Positions 17,063-25,309 of a stretch of 49,125 nucleotides of DNA are shown piece by piece. The first letter of the stretch is position 1. Every line of letters starts with the position of its first letter. Made by a program: the position numbers and the translations under genes. Source of the DNA: Myxococcales bacterium (lineage in GTDB: Bacteria; Myxococcota_A; Polyangia; Palsa-1104; SHYY01); assembly GCA_023248875.1 (NCBI GenBank), contig JAHFDT010000006.1:1-49125 (forward strand), read 5' to 3'. The notes below the pieces were generated by a model. That model had not been told where the DNA came from and made no database searches. It was given only the letters and a program-made list of their open reading frames with translations.

Positions 17063-18207
17063 TGCCACTTCCACTCGCGGCGGAGCCACTGCCAGTCGAG
17101 TGGAGCAATTGGCGCTGGCAGCTTAGACACCGGCTGACGCGGCTCGAAGAGCTCGAGCGGTTCGTGCGTCTTACGCCCGAGGAACGCCTCGGCATCGCCG
17201 CGGCACCGGGCCTCTTTCGCATCGGCATCACCCCCTACTATGCGCAGCTCATGGACGCCGACCATCCGAGTTGTCCGGTGCGGCGCCAGGTGATTCCGCT
17301 GGTCGATGAGGCGGTCACCTCGGCGGGGGAATTCGAAGATCCCTTGGGCGAAGAGGCGCTCTCACCGGTGCCGGCGATCGTTCACCGCTACCCCGACCGC
17401 GTGCTGCTGTTGGCACTCGATCGCTGCGCCATCTACTGCCGCCACTGCAACCGTCGCCGTCTGGTCGGCCAGGACGACGGGGTGATCGCTCAGCCGGAGC
17501 TCGAACGGGCGCTCGACTATCTGCGCCGCACGCCGGCGATCAAAGATGTGCTCATTTCGGGGGGAGACCCGCTGACCCTCTCGACGGAAAAGCTCGAGTG
17601 GTTGGTCTCGTCGGTGCGCGCGGTTCCGCACGTTGAAATCATCCGCATCGGCACGCGTGTGCCGGTCTGCTTGCCGATGCGGATCGATGCCGAACTGTGC
17701 GCCATGCTGCGGCGCTACCACCCGCTCTACATCAATACCCATTTCAACCACCCGAAGGAGCTTACGACCGAAGCGCGCGCCGCCTGCGAGCGCCTGGTCG
17801 ACGCCGGGATCCCGCTCGGCAATCAGACGGTGCTGCTCCGGGGCATCAACTCGAGCGCGCGGATCCTCGAAGAGCTTTTCCGCGGCCTCTTGCGATCGCG
17901 GGTCAAGCCCTACTACCTGTTCCAGGGCGATCCCGTGTGGGGCACCGACCATCTGCGCACTCCGGTCGCTTGTGGGATTGAGATCATGGACCAGCTGCGC
18001 GGACGGGTGACCGGGATGGCGATGCCGCACCTCGTGATCGATGCACCGGGCGGCGGCGGCAAGATTCCGATCGGACCCAACTACCTCTTGGCATGGGGGG
18101 TCGAGAAGCTCACGCTGCGGAACTGGGAAGGTCGCGTGGTGGAGTATGGCGAACCGCGGGAGCGCGATTGCCGCTGCCCCTATGACGAGGTCTGGCTGCG
18201 AGAGTAG
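17062..18207 (+). CDS. kamA: Lysine 2,3-aminomutase (radical SAM, PLP-dependent)
   Basis: Converts L-lysine to L-beta-lysine with S-adenosylmethionine, a [4Fe-4S] cluster and PLP. The 381-aa protein has the cluster motif CAIYCRHC (Cys122, 126, 129), the SAM-contact GGDPL, PLP lysine Lys334 in APGGGGKIP, and both acidic residues that bind the lysine side-chain amine: Asp290 in YLFQGDPVW and Asp327 in LVIDAPG. From memory these are Asp293, Asp330 and Lys337 in the Clostridium enzyme, so the spacing is exactly kept. EpmB and glutamate mutases lack this acidic pair, which argues for true lysine mutase. No beta-lysine acetyltransferase gene (AblB) is adjacent, so the fate of beta-lysine is open. 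Confidence 0.9.
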   Translation: MPLPLAAEPLPVEWSNWRWQLRHRLTRLEELERFVRLTPEERLGIAAAPGLFRIGITPYYAQLMDADHPSCPVRRQVIPLVDEAVTSAGEFEDPLGEEALSPVPAIVHRYPDRVLLLALDRCAIYCRHCNRRRLVGQDDGVIAQPELERALDYLRRTPAIKDVLISGGDPLTLSTEKLEWLVSSVRAVPHVEIIRIGTRVPVCLPMRIDAELCAMLRRYHPLYINTHFNHPKELTTEARAACERLVDAGIPLGNQTVLLRGINSSARILEELFRGLLRSRVKPYYLFQGDPVWGTDHLRTPVACGIEIMDQLRGRVTGMAMPHLVIDAPGGGGKIPIGPNYLLAWGVEKLTLRNWEGRVVEYGEPRERDCRCPYDEVWLRE

Positions 18208-18308
18208 TCACCTATTCGGTCGCTTAGCCATCTCCAGGAAACGTCTAAGTGACAGATTTGATTTATCCATTTGTTGGTCCGACCATTGCATGGCGCGCCG
18301 TGTCATAC

Positions 18309-18316
18309 GGAGGTGA
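18309..18316 (+). promoter_or_regulatory. Strong Shine-Dalgarno
   Basis: GGAGGTGA, the best ribosome site seen in the window, 4 bases before the ATG at 18321. It sets that start rather than upstream in-frame codons. The rest of the 113-base gap before it shows nothing I can name. Confidence 0.7.
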
Positions 18317-18320
18317 CACC

Positions 18321-18737
18321 ATGACCATCAAGCACACGATTCTCGGAATTCTAGCCACCACGGGCGCGGCCCATGCCTTTACTGCCCCCATGCCGAACAA
18401 AACCCAGCAGAAGGCGCTAGCGAAACAGATTCGCCAGGATGCGCGCCACCAGTCCTGGTGGAAGCAGCTCCCGGGGCCCAAGCGGGTCGACGTGACCTTC
18501 CAGTACTATGACATGCCGAAGGGCTTCATCGGCGCTGGCTTTCCCCATGCGAGGGCGATCGTCGAGGCTGGCAAGCGCATCTTCCCGATCGCCATCAACC
18601 AGCTCAATCCCCAGAAAGAGCGCGACTACACCGTGACCGAAGGCCGGAAGGGCAAGTTCACCGTACGGCCGGACGGCAAGTGGCAGCAGCTCTACACGAT
18701 TTTTGGTAACGGCGCTGCTCCCGCCCTGAAGAAATAG
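18321..18737 (+). CDS. Small exported protein of unknown function
   Basis: A 138-aa protein that I do not recognise. The start is set by a strong ribosome site. MTIKHTILGILATTGAAHAF looks like a signal peptide with an AHA cleavage site. The mature part is basic and contains KQLPGPKRVDVTFQYYDMPK, GFPHARAIVEAGKRIFPIAI and a final VTEGRKGKFTVRPDGKW, suggesting a compact alpha/beta domain. The ribosome site suggests high expression. It is convergent with the Nudix gene, with three bases between the two stops. Confidence 0.65.
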   Translation: MTIKHTILGILATTGAAHAFTAPMPNKTQQKALAKQIRQDARHQSWWKQLPGPKRVDVTFQYYDMPKGFIGAGFPHARAIVEAGKRIFPIAINQLNPQKERDYTVTEGRKGKFTVRPDGKWQQLYTIFGNGAAPALKK

Positions 18738-18740
18738 CCG

Positions 18741-19214
18741 CTACTGACGAAACGGTGCGTCCGGCTGGTGAGGTGGAAGGTTTTGGCCCTCGCGGAGCGC
18801 ACGCGCGCGCTCGATGACCGGCCCGAGCCCGTCGGTAGTCTCATAATTCGATAGCTCATCGATCGGCACCCAGCGCGCGTCGCATGCGTCATCGCCGGCG
18901 CGCAGCTGGCCGTTCGGTGCGGTGCCGAGAAAATCGATGATGACATTGTGGTAGAGCGTCTTGCCTGCCTCATCGGCGACGATACGCTCGCATACCTCTA
19001 CGATGGGCCCGAGCGTCGCTTCCAGTCCGGTCTCCTCACGCAACTCGCGGAGCGCAGCAGCGTGCAAGTTTTCGCCGACATCGACGCCACCGCCGGGCAC
19101 TGTCCAGCGCCCCGCACCGGGATTTCGGGCGCGCTGGATGAGCAGCACTCCATCGCCCTCCAGTAGCACCACGCCGACGGCCACGTGAGGTCGCTCGGGA
19201 TACTCGCGTGCCAC
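18741..19214 (-). CDS. Nudix hydrolase (MutT-like)
   Basis: A 157-aa Nudix pyrophosphatase that cleaves nucleoside-diphosphate-X compounds. The Nudix box G-x5-E-x7-REUxEExGU is complete at residues 42-64 (GGVDVGEN, then RELREETGL). The family strands VAVGVVLLEGDGVLLIQRAR and GRWTVPGG precede it, and the tail ARWVPIDEL is the usual C-terminal helix. Substrate could be an oxidised nucleotide, ADP-ribose or NADH. The start is a GTG at 19214, only 6 bases from the arm of a mobile fold-back element, so its native leader has been displaced. No good ribosome site is left before it. Confidence 0.9.
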   Translation of the reverse strand: MAREYPERPHVAVGVVLLEGDGVLLIQRARNPGAGRWTVPGGGVDVGENLHAAALRELREETGLEATLGPIVEVCERIVADEAGKTLYHNVIIDFLGTAPNGQLRAGDDACDARWVPIDELSNYETTDGLGPVIERARALREGQNLPPHQPDAPFRQ

Positions 19215-19220
19215 CGTTTA

Positions 19221-19398
19221 GGGCCTATGAATGAACAAGTCAGCCGATGATCGCGGTCGAGGCGCCCGGTCGGCGAGGCGACGGCGAGAACTGGAAGGGA
19301 GCACCCTTGACGGATGTGACGCGAGGACCGCAGCCGTTAACAAAGCCGGCCGGGATGGATCGGGCGCGAGGGCGGCTGACTTGTTCATTCCCAGGCCC
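19221..19398 (+). mobile_element. Non-autonomous fold-back element (MITE-like), copy A
   Basis: A 178-bp element with terminal inverted repeats 19221-19245 and 19374-19398 (23 of 25 pairs), beginning GGGCC, and flanked by a 3-bp direct repeat TTA (19218-19220 and 19399-19401). Internal cores 19246-19280 and 19350-19371 recur, inverted, in the element at 44794-44985 with 32/35 and 21/22 identities by hand alignment. There is no open frame of note. The right TTA supplies the stop codon of the O-methyltransferase, and the left end lies next to the Nudix start. A TNA target and short ends would fit mobilisation by an IS5-family (IS1031/IS427-like) transposase, which is inference. Confidence 0.82.
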
Positions 19399-20109
19399 TT
19401 ACTTCTTGGACGCCGGTTTGCGAATAGGTGGCGCCATCCCCGACATCGTGGTCGAGGGGCCCGCGCGGCGCGGCGCCTCGCCCAATTTGTAGTGGAGCGC
19501 TACACCGTCTCGGAGCGGGAGAATCGTCGTCAGAAGATCAGTAGCCTGGGCAGCGGCCCGGTTGTAGCGATCGATCGCGCGCGTGGCGTCGTCGTAGCTC
19601 GCCGGATCGGCCGCGACTCGGCCGCTCCAGAGCACATTATCGGCGATGATGAAGCCGCCCGGACGCACACGCGCGCGCGCCAGTTCGAGCGCCGCGGGGT
19701 AGCTCTCCTTGTCGCAATCGATGAAAAGGAGGTCGAACGGTCCGGGGTAGCGCGCGAGCAGCTCGAGCGCATCGCCCACTTCGAAGGTCACGCGGCTGCC
19801 CACCCCGGCGCGCCCGAGAAGTGTGCGCGCCTCGTCCGACTTTTTCTGGTCGCGTTCGGTATGGACGACCCGACCGCTGTCTCCCACGGCGTGGGCAAAA
19901 AAGAGCGTCGAGTAGCCGAACCCGGAGCCCACCTCGAAGACATCGCGCGCTCGAATCGCACGCGCCACCTGTTCGAGCAGGCGTCCGACCAGCGGGCCGA
20001 CGATGGGAAAATTGCGTTCGGCGCCGATCCGCTCCATCTCCTCCTGAACGGGATGGGGCGCGCGCGGCAGGGAGGAGAGATAGCGTTCAATCGCGGGGTC
20101 GACGATCAT
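19399..20109 (-). CDS. SAM-dependent O-methyltransferase (class I, catechol/CCoAOMT-like)
   Basis: A soluble 236-aa methyltransferase of the Methyltransf_3 family, which moves the SAM methyl to a hydroxyl with help of a divalent metal. SAM motif I is VFEVGSGFGYSTLFFA. The acidic residue after strand 2 is in VVHTERD, and the metal-binding Asp/Asn pair is FDLLFIDCDKESY and IIADNVLWSG. The ATG at 20109 gives the canonical N-terminus; a longer open frame is shadow sequence. The gene starts 5 bases after the endonuclease III stop, so the two are cotranscribed. The C-terminus is extended by a basic, Pro-rich tail (APPIRKPASKK). Confidence 0.9.
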   Translation of the reverse strand: MIVDPAIERYLSSLPRAPHPVQEEMERIGAERNFPIVGPLVGRLLEQVARAIRARDVFEVGSGFGYSTLFFAHAVGDSGRVVHTERDQKKSDEARTLLGRAGVGSRVTFEVGDALELLARYPGPFDLLFIDCDKESYPAALELARARVRPGGFIIADNVLWSGRVAADPASYDDATRAIDRYNRAAAQATDLLTTILPLRDGVALHYKLGEAPRRAGPSTTMSGMAPPIRKPASKK

Positions 20110-20114
20110 GGTGT

Positions 20115-20780
20115 CTACACCTTTCCGGCAGACGGACAGTGGGGGGCGAGCGCGCAGGCATGGCACTGCGGTTTGCGGGCATGGCAAATGCGCCGGCCAT
20201 GCCAGATGATTTGGTGGCCGAGCTGCGTCCATTTGTGGCGGGGAAAGATCGCCATAAGATCTCGTTCGATCTTCACCGGAGCGGTCTCCCGGCTCAGGCC
20301 AAGTCGGCCCGCCAGGCGGGTCACGTGGGTGTCGACAGCGATGCCCTCCTCCATTCGGTAGGCGCTGCCGAGCACCACGTTCGCGGTCTTGCGTGCCACG
20401 CCTGGCAGCGCGGTGAGCTCATCCATCGTACGTGGCACTTCGCCATTCTGATCGCGAACCAGAATTCGAGCCGCCCCGACGATGTTTTTCGCCTTCTGTC
20501 GAAAGAAGCCGGTGCGCATCACCAGCTTCTCGACCACAGCGACCTCCGTGGCTGCCAGCGCAAAGGCATCGGGAAAGCGCGCAAACAGCGTCGATGTTAC
20601 GCTGTTTACCATCCTGTCGGTCGATTGCGCCGAAAGTATGGTCGCGATCAGCAGCTGAAAGGGCGACGCGAAATTCAGTTCGCAGTGCGCATCCGGGTAG
20701 AGCGCCTCGAGGCCAGCGATGATCGCAGCGATGCGATCGGGATCGCCCTTCGCTTTGCGCTTTTTCGCCACCGATGGCAC
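20115..20780 (-). CDS. nth: Endonuclease III (DNA glycosylase/AP lyase)
   Basis: Base-excision repair glycosylase removing oxidised pyrimidines. The helix-hairpin-helix ALPGVARKTANVVL carries the catalytic Lys, the catalytic Asp is in AVDTHVTRLAGRLGL, and the C-terminal [4Fe-4S] loop is C-x6-C-x2-C-x5-C (ICHARKPQCHACALAPHC). The start is not certain: GTG 20780 is used here, with another GTG in frame at 20771; both give a basic N-terminus (AKKRKAKGD). A longer open frame further upstream overlaps sixA on the other strand and is a shadow. It heads a two-gene unit with the O-methyltransferase. Confidence 0.94.
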   Translation of the reverse strand: MPSVAKKRKAKGDPDRIAAIIAGLEALYPDAHCELNFASPFQLLIATILSAQSTDRMVNSVTSTLFARFPDAFALAATEVAVVEKLVMRTGFFRQKAKNIVGAARILVRDQNGEVPRTMDELTALPGVARKTANVVLGSAYRMEEGIAVDTHVTRLAGRLGLSRETAPVKIERDLMAIFPRHKWTQLGHQIIWHGRRICHARKPQCHACALAPHCPSAGKV

Positions 20781-20862
20781 TGCGATTCGGTACCGCCCGC
20801 GCGTGTTCAAGTCAAGGTGCGAATCTCTTGCAATCCACGGCGACCGCTCGGACACTGTGCGC

Positions 20863-21363
20863 ATGGATCTCTTTTTGATTCGCCACGCCAAGGCGGTCGA
20901 GAAGGATGCGCCGCTTGACGATGGCCACCGGCCGCTCACGCCCCGCGGGCGCCGGGATGCCCGTGAGCTCGGCGAGCTGCTGCGCGACGCGGGAGTCAAG
21001 CTCGACGCGCTGATCACGAGCCCGCTGGTGCGGGCAGTCGAGACCGCCGAGCTCGTGGCCGTCGGCATGAAGTACCACGAGGCGCTCGATGTCGCTCCGG
21101 AGCTGGGAACCGGGCGCCATCCCCAGGCGGTGGTCGAAGAGGTCCTCATGCCGCGTGCCGGTCTCGACGCCGTGGCGCTGGTGGGTCACGAGCCGCAGCT
21201 TGGCACGTTGGCCACTGCGCTCCTGAGCGGGCCGGTAGTGATGTTCGGCAAGGCGACCGCGCTGCGCCTGGTGTGGCAGGTGATCGACTCCCCGGCCGAG
21301 TTCAAATGGGTGCTACGCCCGGGGATGAAGCGGCCGTCCAAGGATCTGAAAGACGCCGGCTGA
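20863..21363 (+). CDS. sixA: Phosphohistidine phosphatase SixA
   Basis: A small histidine-phosphatase (166 aa) of the SixA branch, which dephosphorylates phosphohistidine in signalling proteins. The catalytic RHG-type motif is FLIRHAKA with His8, followed by the branch-typical RPLTPRGRRDARELG and ITSPLVRAVETAEL; the second active-site His is in ALVGHEPQLG. Chosen ATG gives the usual SixA N-terminus. Start is divergent from nth. Its stop is followed after 8 bases by the TauE-type gene. The histidine kinase domains elsewhere in the window are possible but unproven substrates. Confidence 0.9.
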   Translation: MDLFLIRHAKAVEKDAPLDDGHRPLTPRGRRDARELGELLRDAGVKLDALITSPLVRAVETAELVAVGMKYHEALDVAPELGTGRHPQAVVEEVLMPRAGLDAVALVGHEPQLGTLATALLSGPVVMFGKATALRLVWQVIDSPAEFKWVLRPGMKRPSKDLKDAG

Positions 21364-21371
21364 CGGCCCCC

Positions 21372-22133
21372 ATGGCGCCCGACGCCATTTTCTTGCTCTC
21401 AGTGGTGGCGCTGCTGGCCGCGATGATCGGCGTCATCACCGGCGGAAATACGCTGATCACGGTTCCGGTGATGATCGGGCTCGGAATGGCCCCGCGCAGC
21501 GCCGTCGCGAGCAACATGCTGGCGATCACCTTCCTATCGCTTTCGGGGGGCGTACGGCTGCTGCGTGCCGGACCGCTGCGGTGGGATCTCTTCCCCCCGC
21601 TGGCGATCGTCACGCTGGCGACCTCCTGGTATGGCGCCTTCCTCGCCGGTGAGCTGCCTGAAAAGGTGCTGGGTCGCATCGTGGTGGTGTCGATGCTCCC
21701 GGTGCTCGTCATCGTGGCTCTTCAGCCACGGTTGGGGGCCGTAGCAGTCGCGAGAGTTTCCCGCCTGCGCGTTCTGGTCGGCATGCTCGCCACCGCACTC
21801 TTGGGCGTTTATGGCGGCCTTTTTTCGGGCGGCTACACGACGCTCGTGACGCTGGTGGCGGTCGCCCTTCTCGGCGCCTCCCTGATGGAGGCGGTCACGC
21901 TCTCGAAATGGATCAACTTTGTCTCCTCGGCGATCGCCGCCTTCGAGTTCGGTCGGCGCGGGCTCATCGACTATCGCGTGGCGCTGCCGATGGCGGCCGC
22001 CATGTCGCTCGGCGCCTGGCTGGGGGCGCGCTGGGCGCTGGTGCGCAGCTTTGAACAGATTCGCCGGCTGTTTGTCATCGTGGTCGCGCTCTTGTCGCTC
22101 AAGCTTTTCTGGGACCTCATCTTCGCGGGGTGA
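21372..22133 (+). CDS. TauE/SafE (TSUP) family permease
   Basis: An inner-membrane protein of 253 aa with about eight helices and two related halves. The family hallmark GGNTLITVPVMIGLGMAPRSAVASN lies near residue 25 (shown here in part: TVPVMIGLGM), and the second half repeats it as GGYTTLVTLVAVALLG. TSUP proteins export sulfite, sulfoacetate or related organic anions. The substrate is not evident. It lies directly behind sixA, and its stop abuts the next gene's possible TTG start. Confidence 0.88.
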   Translation: MAPDAIFLLSVVALLAAMIGVITGGNTLITVPVMIGLGMAPRSAVASNMLAITFLSLSGGVRLLRAGPLRWDLFPPLAIVTLATSWYGAFLAGELPEKVLGRIVVVSMLPVLVIVALQPRLGAVAVARVSRLRVLVGMLATALLGVYGGLFSGGYTTLVTLVAVALLGASLMEAVTLSKWINFVSSAIAAFEFGRRGLIDYRVALPMAAAMSLGAWLGARWALVRSFEQIRRLFVIVVALLSLKLFWDLIFAG

Positions 22134-23156
22134 TTGACAGATCTGGGAAAAGGCTGCATCTTTGTTCAGGTGGATGCTGGTGACCCGCAGCTTTCGCTCT
22201 TCGCCGCGCCCGCTCCGACCGAATCCTCCAAGAAGGCAGAGTATTTTCCCCTCCTGGGCGGCTCTTTCGTCGATCCCCACGCGGCTTCTTCGGGCAGTCT
22301 GGTCATCGATCCCTACCGCGGCTGTGAGTTCGGCTGTGCCGCCTGCGGGCTGCGCGGCCACGGTCCCGAGGGGGCGAGCGATCGGCGCATCACGGTCCGC
22401 GCCGACGCCGCGGTGGCGCTGGCCGAAGATCTCGCGCGGCCCGAGCTAGCAGGGCGCGGCCTCATCCTGGGGGCGGCGGGCGATCCTTACCAGCCGGCGG
22501 AGCGCATGTTTCGTCTTACGCGGCGCCTGCTCGATGTGATCCGCGCGGCGCCCGCGCGGCCGCTGGCACTCTTTTCGCGCAGCGATCTTATTCGTTCCGA
22601 TCTGGCGCGCTTGGCAAAATTGGCAGAACGGCAGCCACTATCGATTGGGATCATTTGCGGCAGCGATGACGAGGAGCTCCTGCACTGGTTCGAGCCGGGA
22701 GCACCTGCCCCCCGGTCACGGCTACGGGCGCTGCGCCTCCTGCGACAGCGTGGGGTGCGCACAGGGCTTCTCATGGGCCCGCTTCTGCCGGGCCTCAACG
22801 ACGCGGAGGAGGCGCTGCGACGTCTGCTCGCCCAGGCCCGCGCCGCCGACGCCAGCTTTGTCGGCTTCGGTATGCCCGATCTCGCCGAGCCCGCTCATCG
22901 TCGCCTGATCGCTTGGCTGGAGCGGCGCGCACCCGAGTTGCACCAGCGCTACCGTGCGGCCTTTGGTGAAGGCGAACGCTACCGTCGCACCGTCGACGAG
23001 CGCTGGGCACGGATCCTCGCGGAGGAGGGCTTTGGCCACGCCGAAGCGGGCGGCCATTTCGCCGGCCCGGATCCGGCCTATCTTCGATTGTATGGAGGCG
23101 CGCGGCGCGATTCGGCTGGTCCGGGTGGGCCGCGTGGGGGTCGAAGTCCACATTAG
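22134..23156 (+). CDS. Radical SAM protein, spore photoproduct lyase-like (Rv2578c type)
   Basis: A radical S-adenosylmethionine enzyme of about 330 aa. The cluster motif is C-x3-C-x2-C in YRGCEFGCAACG, followed by a Rv2578c/SPL-like TIM barrel (GAAGDPYQPAERMFRLTRRL, PLALFSRSDLIRSDLARL, RTGLLMGPLLPGLND). It lacks an obvious SPL catalytic Cys, so DNA repair is not assured. The start is uncertain: TTG 22134 directly follows the previous stop, while GTG 22170 would give VDAGDPQLSLF. The 3' end overlaps the next gene by 65 bases. Residues after about 325 look like out-of-family tail. Confidence 0.82.
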   Translation: MTDLGKGCIFVQVDAGDPQLSLFAAPAPTESSKKAEYFPLLGGSFVDPHAASSGSLVIDPYRGCEFGCAACGLRGHGPEGASDRRITVRADAAVALAEDLARPELAGRGLILGAAGDPYQPAERMFRLTRRLLDVIRAAPARPLALFSRSDLIRSDLARLAKLAERQPLSIGIICGSDDEELLHWFEPGAPAPRSRLRALRLLRQRGVRTGLLMGPLLPGLNDAEEALRRLLAQARAADASFVGFGMPDLAEPAHRRLIAWLERRAPELHQRYRAAFGEGERYRRTVDERWARILAEEGFGHAEAGGHFAGPDPAYLRLYGGARRDSAGPGGPRGGRSPH

Positions 23157-23808
23157 CTTGCTGGTGGGACTGCCGCTCTTCGCCCTCTGGGCGGCGCAGC
23201 GCATGTCGGTGGCGGTCATGGCTTCGCTGCTCACCCACGGTTCGGCGCTCGCGGGGCCCGTAACGTGGGCCTTGGTGATGACCCTGGGTCTGGTGCTGGC
23301 CGTGACACTGCACCAGATGGCTCATCTGATCGTGGCGCGCTGGGTGGGCGTTGCGATCGATCGGATGACACTCTGGGCGCCGGGGATTGTGCGGCTGCCG
23401 AGAGCGATCGTGCCGGCCCGACGCGTCGTGATTGCGCTCGCTGGACCCCTAGTGAGTCTGACCGGCGCCTTCGTGACTCACCTCTGCGCCTACCATCAAA
23501 CTCAACTGGATGTGCGAGTGGCACTCACTGCGCTCGCTGATGTGCAGCTCGCCCTGGGCCTCATCGACTTGGTGCCAGCGCTGCCGCTGGATGGGGGAGT
23601 CCTCCTCGAAGCGGCACTCGAACCGCATTGGGGGCGCGCTCGATCAACTTCATTGGTGATCACGATCGGTCGTTGCCTGGCGATCGGGTTGGCGCTGTCG
23701 AGTGTGCTGTTGGCGAGCTCGCCGAGCATAGCGATGACGGCGGTCATCTGGGCGGGCTCCGAGGCAGCGGCCGAAAAAGCCCGACAGCCGGTGGTCAATC
23801 TTCGCTGA
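23092..23808 (+). CDS. Site-2 protease-like (M50) membrane protein with altered HExxH
   Basis: A 238-aa integral membrane protein of the M50 type, where the helix carrying HExxH and a later LDG motif form a buried zinc site. The start [20 protein letters not shown] matches the SpoIVFB/Rv-type group, and the second motif is intact ([15 protein letters not shown]). The zinc motif, however, reads HQMAH (His74-Gln75-His78), so the catalytic Glu is Gln. It is therefore probably an inactive rhomboid-like chaperone or regulator of intramembrane proteolysis. The last 14 bases overlap the convergent NtrC-type regulator gene. Confidence 0.75.
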   Translation: MEARGAIRLVRVGRVGVEVHISLLVGLPLFALWAAQRMSVAVMASLLTHGSALAGPVTWALVMTLGLVLAVTLHQMAHLIVARWVGVAIDRMTLWAPGIVRLPRAIVPARRVVIALAGPLVSLTGAFVTHLCAYHQTQLDVRVALTALADVQLALGLIDLVPALPLDGGVLLEAALEPHWGRARSTSLVITIGRCLAIGLALSSVLLASSPSIAMTAVIWAGSEAAAEKARQPVVNLR

Positions 23809-25279
23809 GGATCGACGGTGGCTGGCGCGGGATGGGGACCGTGGTCTCGCGCGGTTCGGACGGGGCCGCCGGAGCAGGTTCAGCGGTTGCCTCCACCGTG
23901 CTGGTGCGTTCATACTCTTCGAGTTTTCGATACAGCGTCTTGCGGTCGAGGCCGAGCCGCTGTGCTGCACGCGTCTTGTTGCCCCCTTCGGCCTGCAACA
24001 TCCGCTCGATGTATTCGCGTTCGAGCTGCGCTAAGGTGAGATCGCGCAGGATCGCTCCCGCCAATACATCGCTGGTGCGCCGCTGCCGCACCTGCGAAGG
24101 CAGATCGTCGGGCGTGAGCAGTGACGATTCGCCGAGTGCCACCGCTCGCTCGATCACATTCTCGAGTTCGCGCACGTTGCCCGGCCAAGGATAGTTGCAC
24201 AACGCTTTGAGAGCGGTCTCGTCGAAAGAGGCGACAGGTTTGTTGCTGCGCCGGGCGGCCTCAGCCAAAAAGTGGTCGGCCAAGAGCAGGAGGTCTTCGG
24301 TACGTTCGCGTAGAGGCGGCAGTGCCACCTGGATCACATTGAGGCGGTAGAAGAGATCTTCTCGGAATCCCCCTTCCTGGATCCGTTGCTCGAGGTTGCG
24401 GTGGGTCGCAGAGAGAACTCGCACATCCACCTTTTCGGGCCGGTTCGCCCCCAGTGGCCGGATCTCGCGCTCTTGAATCACGCGTAGCAATTTGGCCTGC
24501 AGCGACGGCGAGAGATCGCCGATCTCATCGAGAAACAGGGTGCCGCCTTCAGCCTCGACAAACATGCCGGCACGGTCGGTGCGCGCATCGGTAAAGGCGC
24601 CGCGCTTGTAGCCAAACAGTTCGCTCTCGAGCAGGGTGTCAGGGATGGCGGCGCAGTTGACGGCAACGAAGGGCCGTTTGGCGCGCGGCGAGTTGTAGTG
24701 GATCGCCCGCGCCACCAGCTCCTTGCCGGTGCCCGACTCGCCGGTAATGAGCACGTTGGTGCTGGAGCTGGTGAGGCGGCGCAGGAGCAAAAATACCGCC
24801 TGCATTGCCGATGAGCGGCCGATGAGGTGGTCGAACTGGTAGGGGCGGGCCACTTCGCGCCGCAGTCTCGCCACTTCCCGTCGTAGCTGCCGTTCGTTGA
24901 GTGCCTTGTCGACCGCCAGCAGGAGCGCGTCGATCTCGAACGGCTTGGTGATGTAGTCGTAGGCACCCAGCTTGACCGCCTTGATGGCGGTCTCGATGGA
25001 ACCAAAGGCGGTGACGACGATGATATGGGGTGGCGCACGGTCACTCGCGATGGCCCGGATCTCTTGCAGGGCATCCAGGCCATCGAGGTCGGGCATCTTG
25101 ACGTCGGTGATCAGCAGATCGATGCCACCCGATCGGACTCGCTCGATTCCCGCGCGACCTCCCGGGGCCGTTTCGACCTGGTAGCCCTCTTCAGAGAGCG
25201 ATTCGAACAGCAGGTCCCGCATGGCCGCGTCGTCTTCGACCACGAGAACGGTGGTGTGTGCCCGCTCGGACCGCTCCAT
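23795..25279 (-). CDS. NtrC-family sigma-54 response regulator
   Basis: A 494-aa response regulator. Receiver domain residues 8-125 with phospho-acceptor Asp59 ([13 protein letters not shown]) and Lys in [13 protein letters not shown]+ domain with Walker [13 protein letters not shown] and Walker [13 protein letters not shown]. The sigma-54 contact loop, normally GAFTGA, reads GAFTDA ([15 protein letters not shown]). A Fis-type helix-turn-helix follows ([20 protein letters not shown]), with a Pro/Ala-rich C-terminal extension. It is last in an operon with the heparinase and the stand-alone DHp gene, so it may control that operon or a distant sigma-54 regulon. Confidence 0.92.
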   Translation of the reverse strand: MERSERAHTTVLVVEDDAAMRDLLFESLSEEGYQVETAPGGRAGIERVRSGGIDLLITDVKMPDLDGLDALQEIRAIASDRAPPHIIVVTAFGSIETAIKAVKLGAYDYITKPFEIDALLLAVDKALNERQLRREVARLRREVARPYQFDHLIGRSSAMQAVFLLLRRLTSSSTNVLITGESGTGKELVARAIHYNSPRAKRPFVAVNCAAIPDTLLESELFGYKRGAFTDARTDRAGMFVEAEGGTLFLDEIGDLSPSLQAKLLRVIQEREIRPLGANRPEKVDVRVLSATHRNLEQRIQEGGFREDLFYRLNVIQVALPPLRERTEDLLLLADHFLAEAARRSNKPVASFDETALKALCNYPWPGNVRELENVIERAVALGESSLLTPDDLPSQVRQRRTSDVLAGAILRDLTLAQLEREYIERMLQAEGGNKTRAAQRLGLDRKTLYRKLEEYERTSTVEATAEPAPAAPSEPRETTVPIPRQPPSILSED

Positions 25280-25288
25280 CGAGTCGCC

Positions 25289-25294
25289 AAGATA
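25289..25294 (-). promoter_or_regulatory. Candidate -10 element before the NtrC-type gene
   Basis: TGC-TATCTT, 9 bases before the ATG at 25279, in the 30-base gap after the DHp gene. It would allow transcription apart from the operon. Confidence 0.3.
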
Positions 25295-25309
25295 GCATAG
25301 GACGATCGC

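Noticed and set aside
19218-19401. Integron attC site
   Set aside because: The arms are nearly perfect 25-bp inverted repeats and the ends lack the RYYYAAC/GTTRRRY core pair; TNA duplication fits transposition instead.
19231-20361. A 376-codon open frame over the O-methyltransferase and nth genes
   Set aside because: It begins inside a mobile element and is antisense to two well-recognised enzymes; its composition is non-protein-like.
20780-21149. N-terminal extension of endonuclease III to an upstream ATG
   Set aside because: The extra residues are Ser/Arg-rich shadow of sixA on the other strand and are absent from the Nth family.
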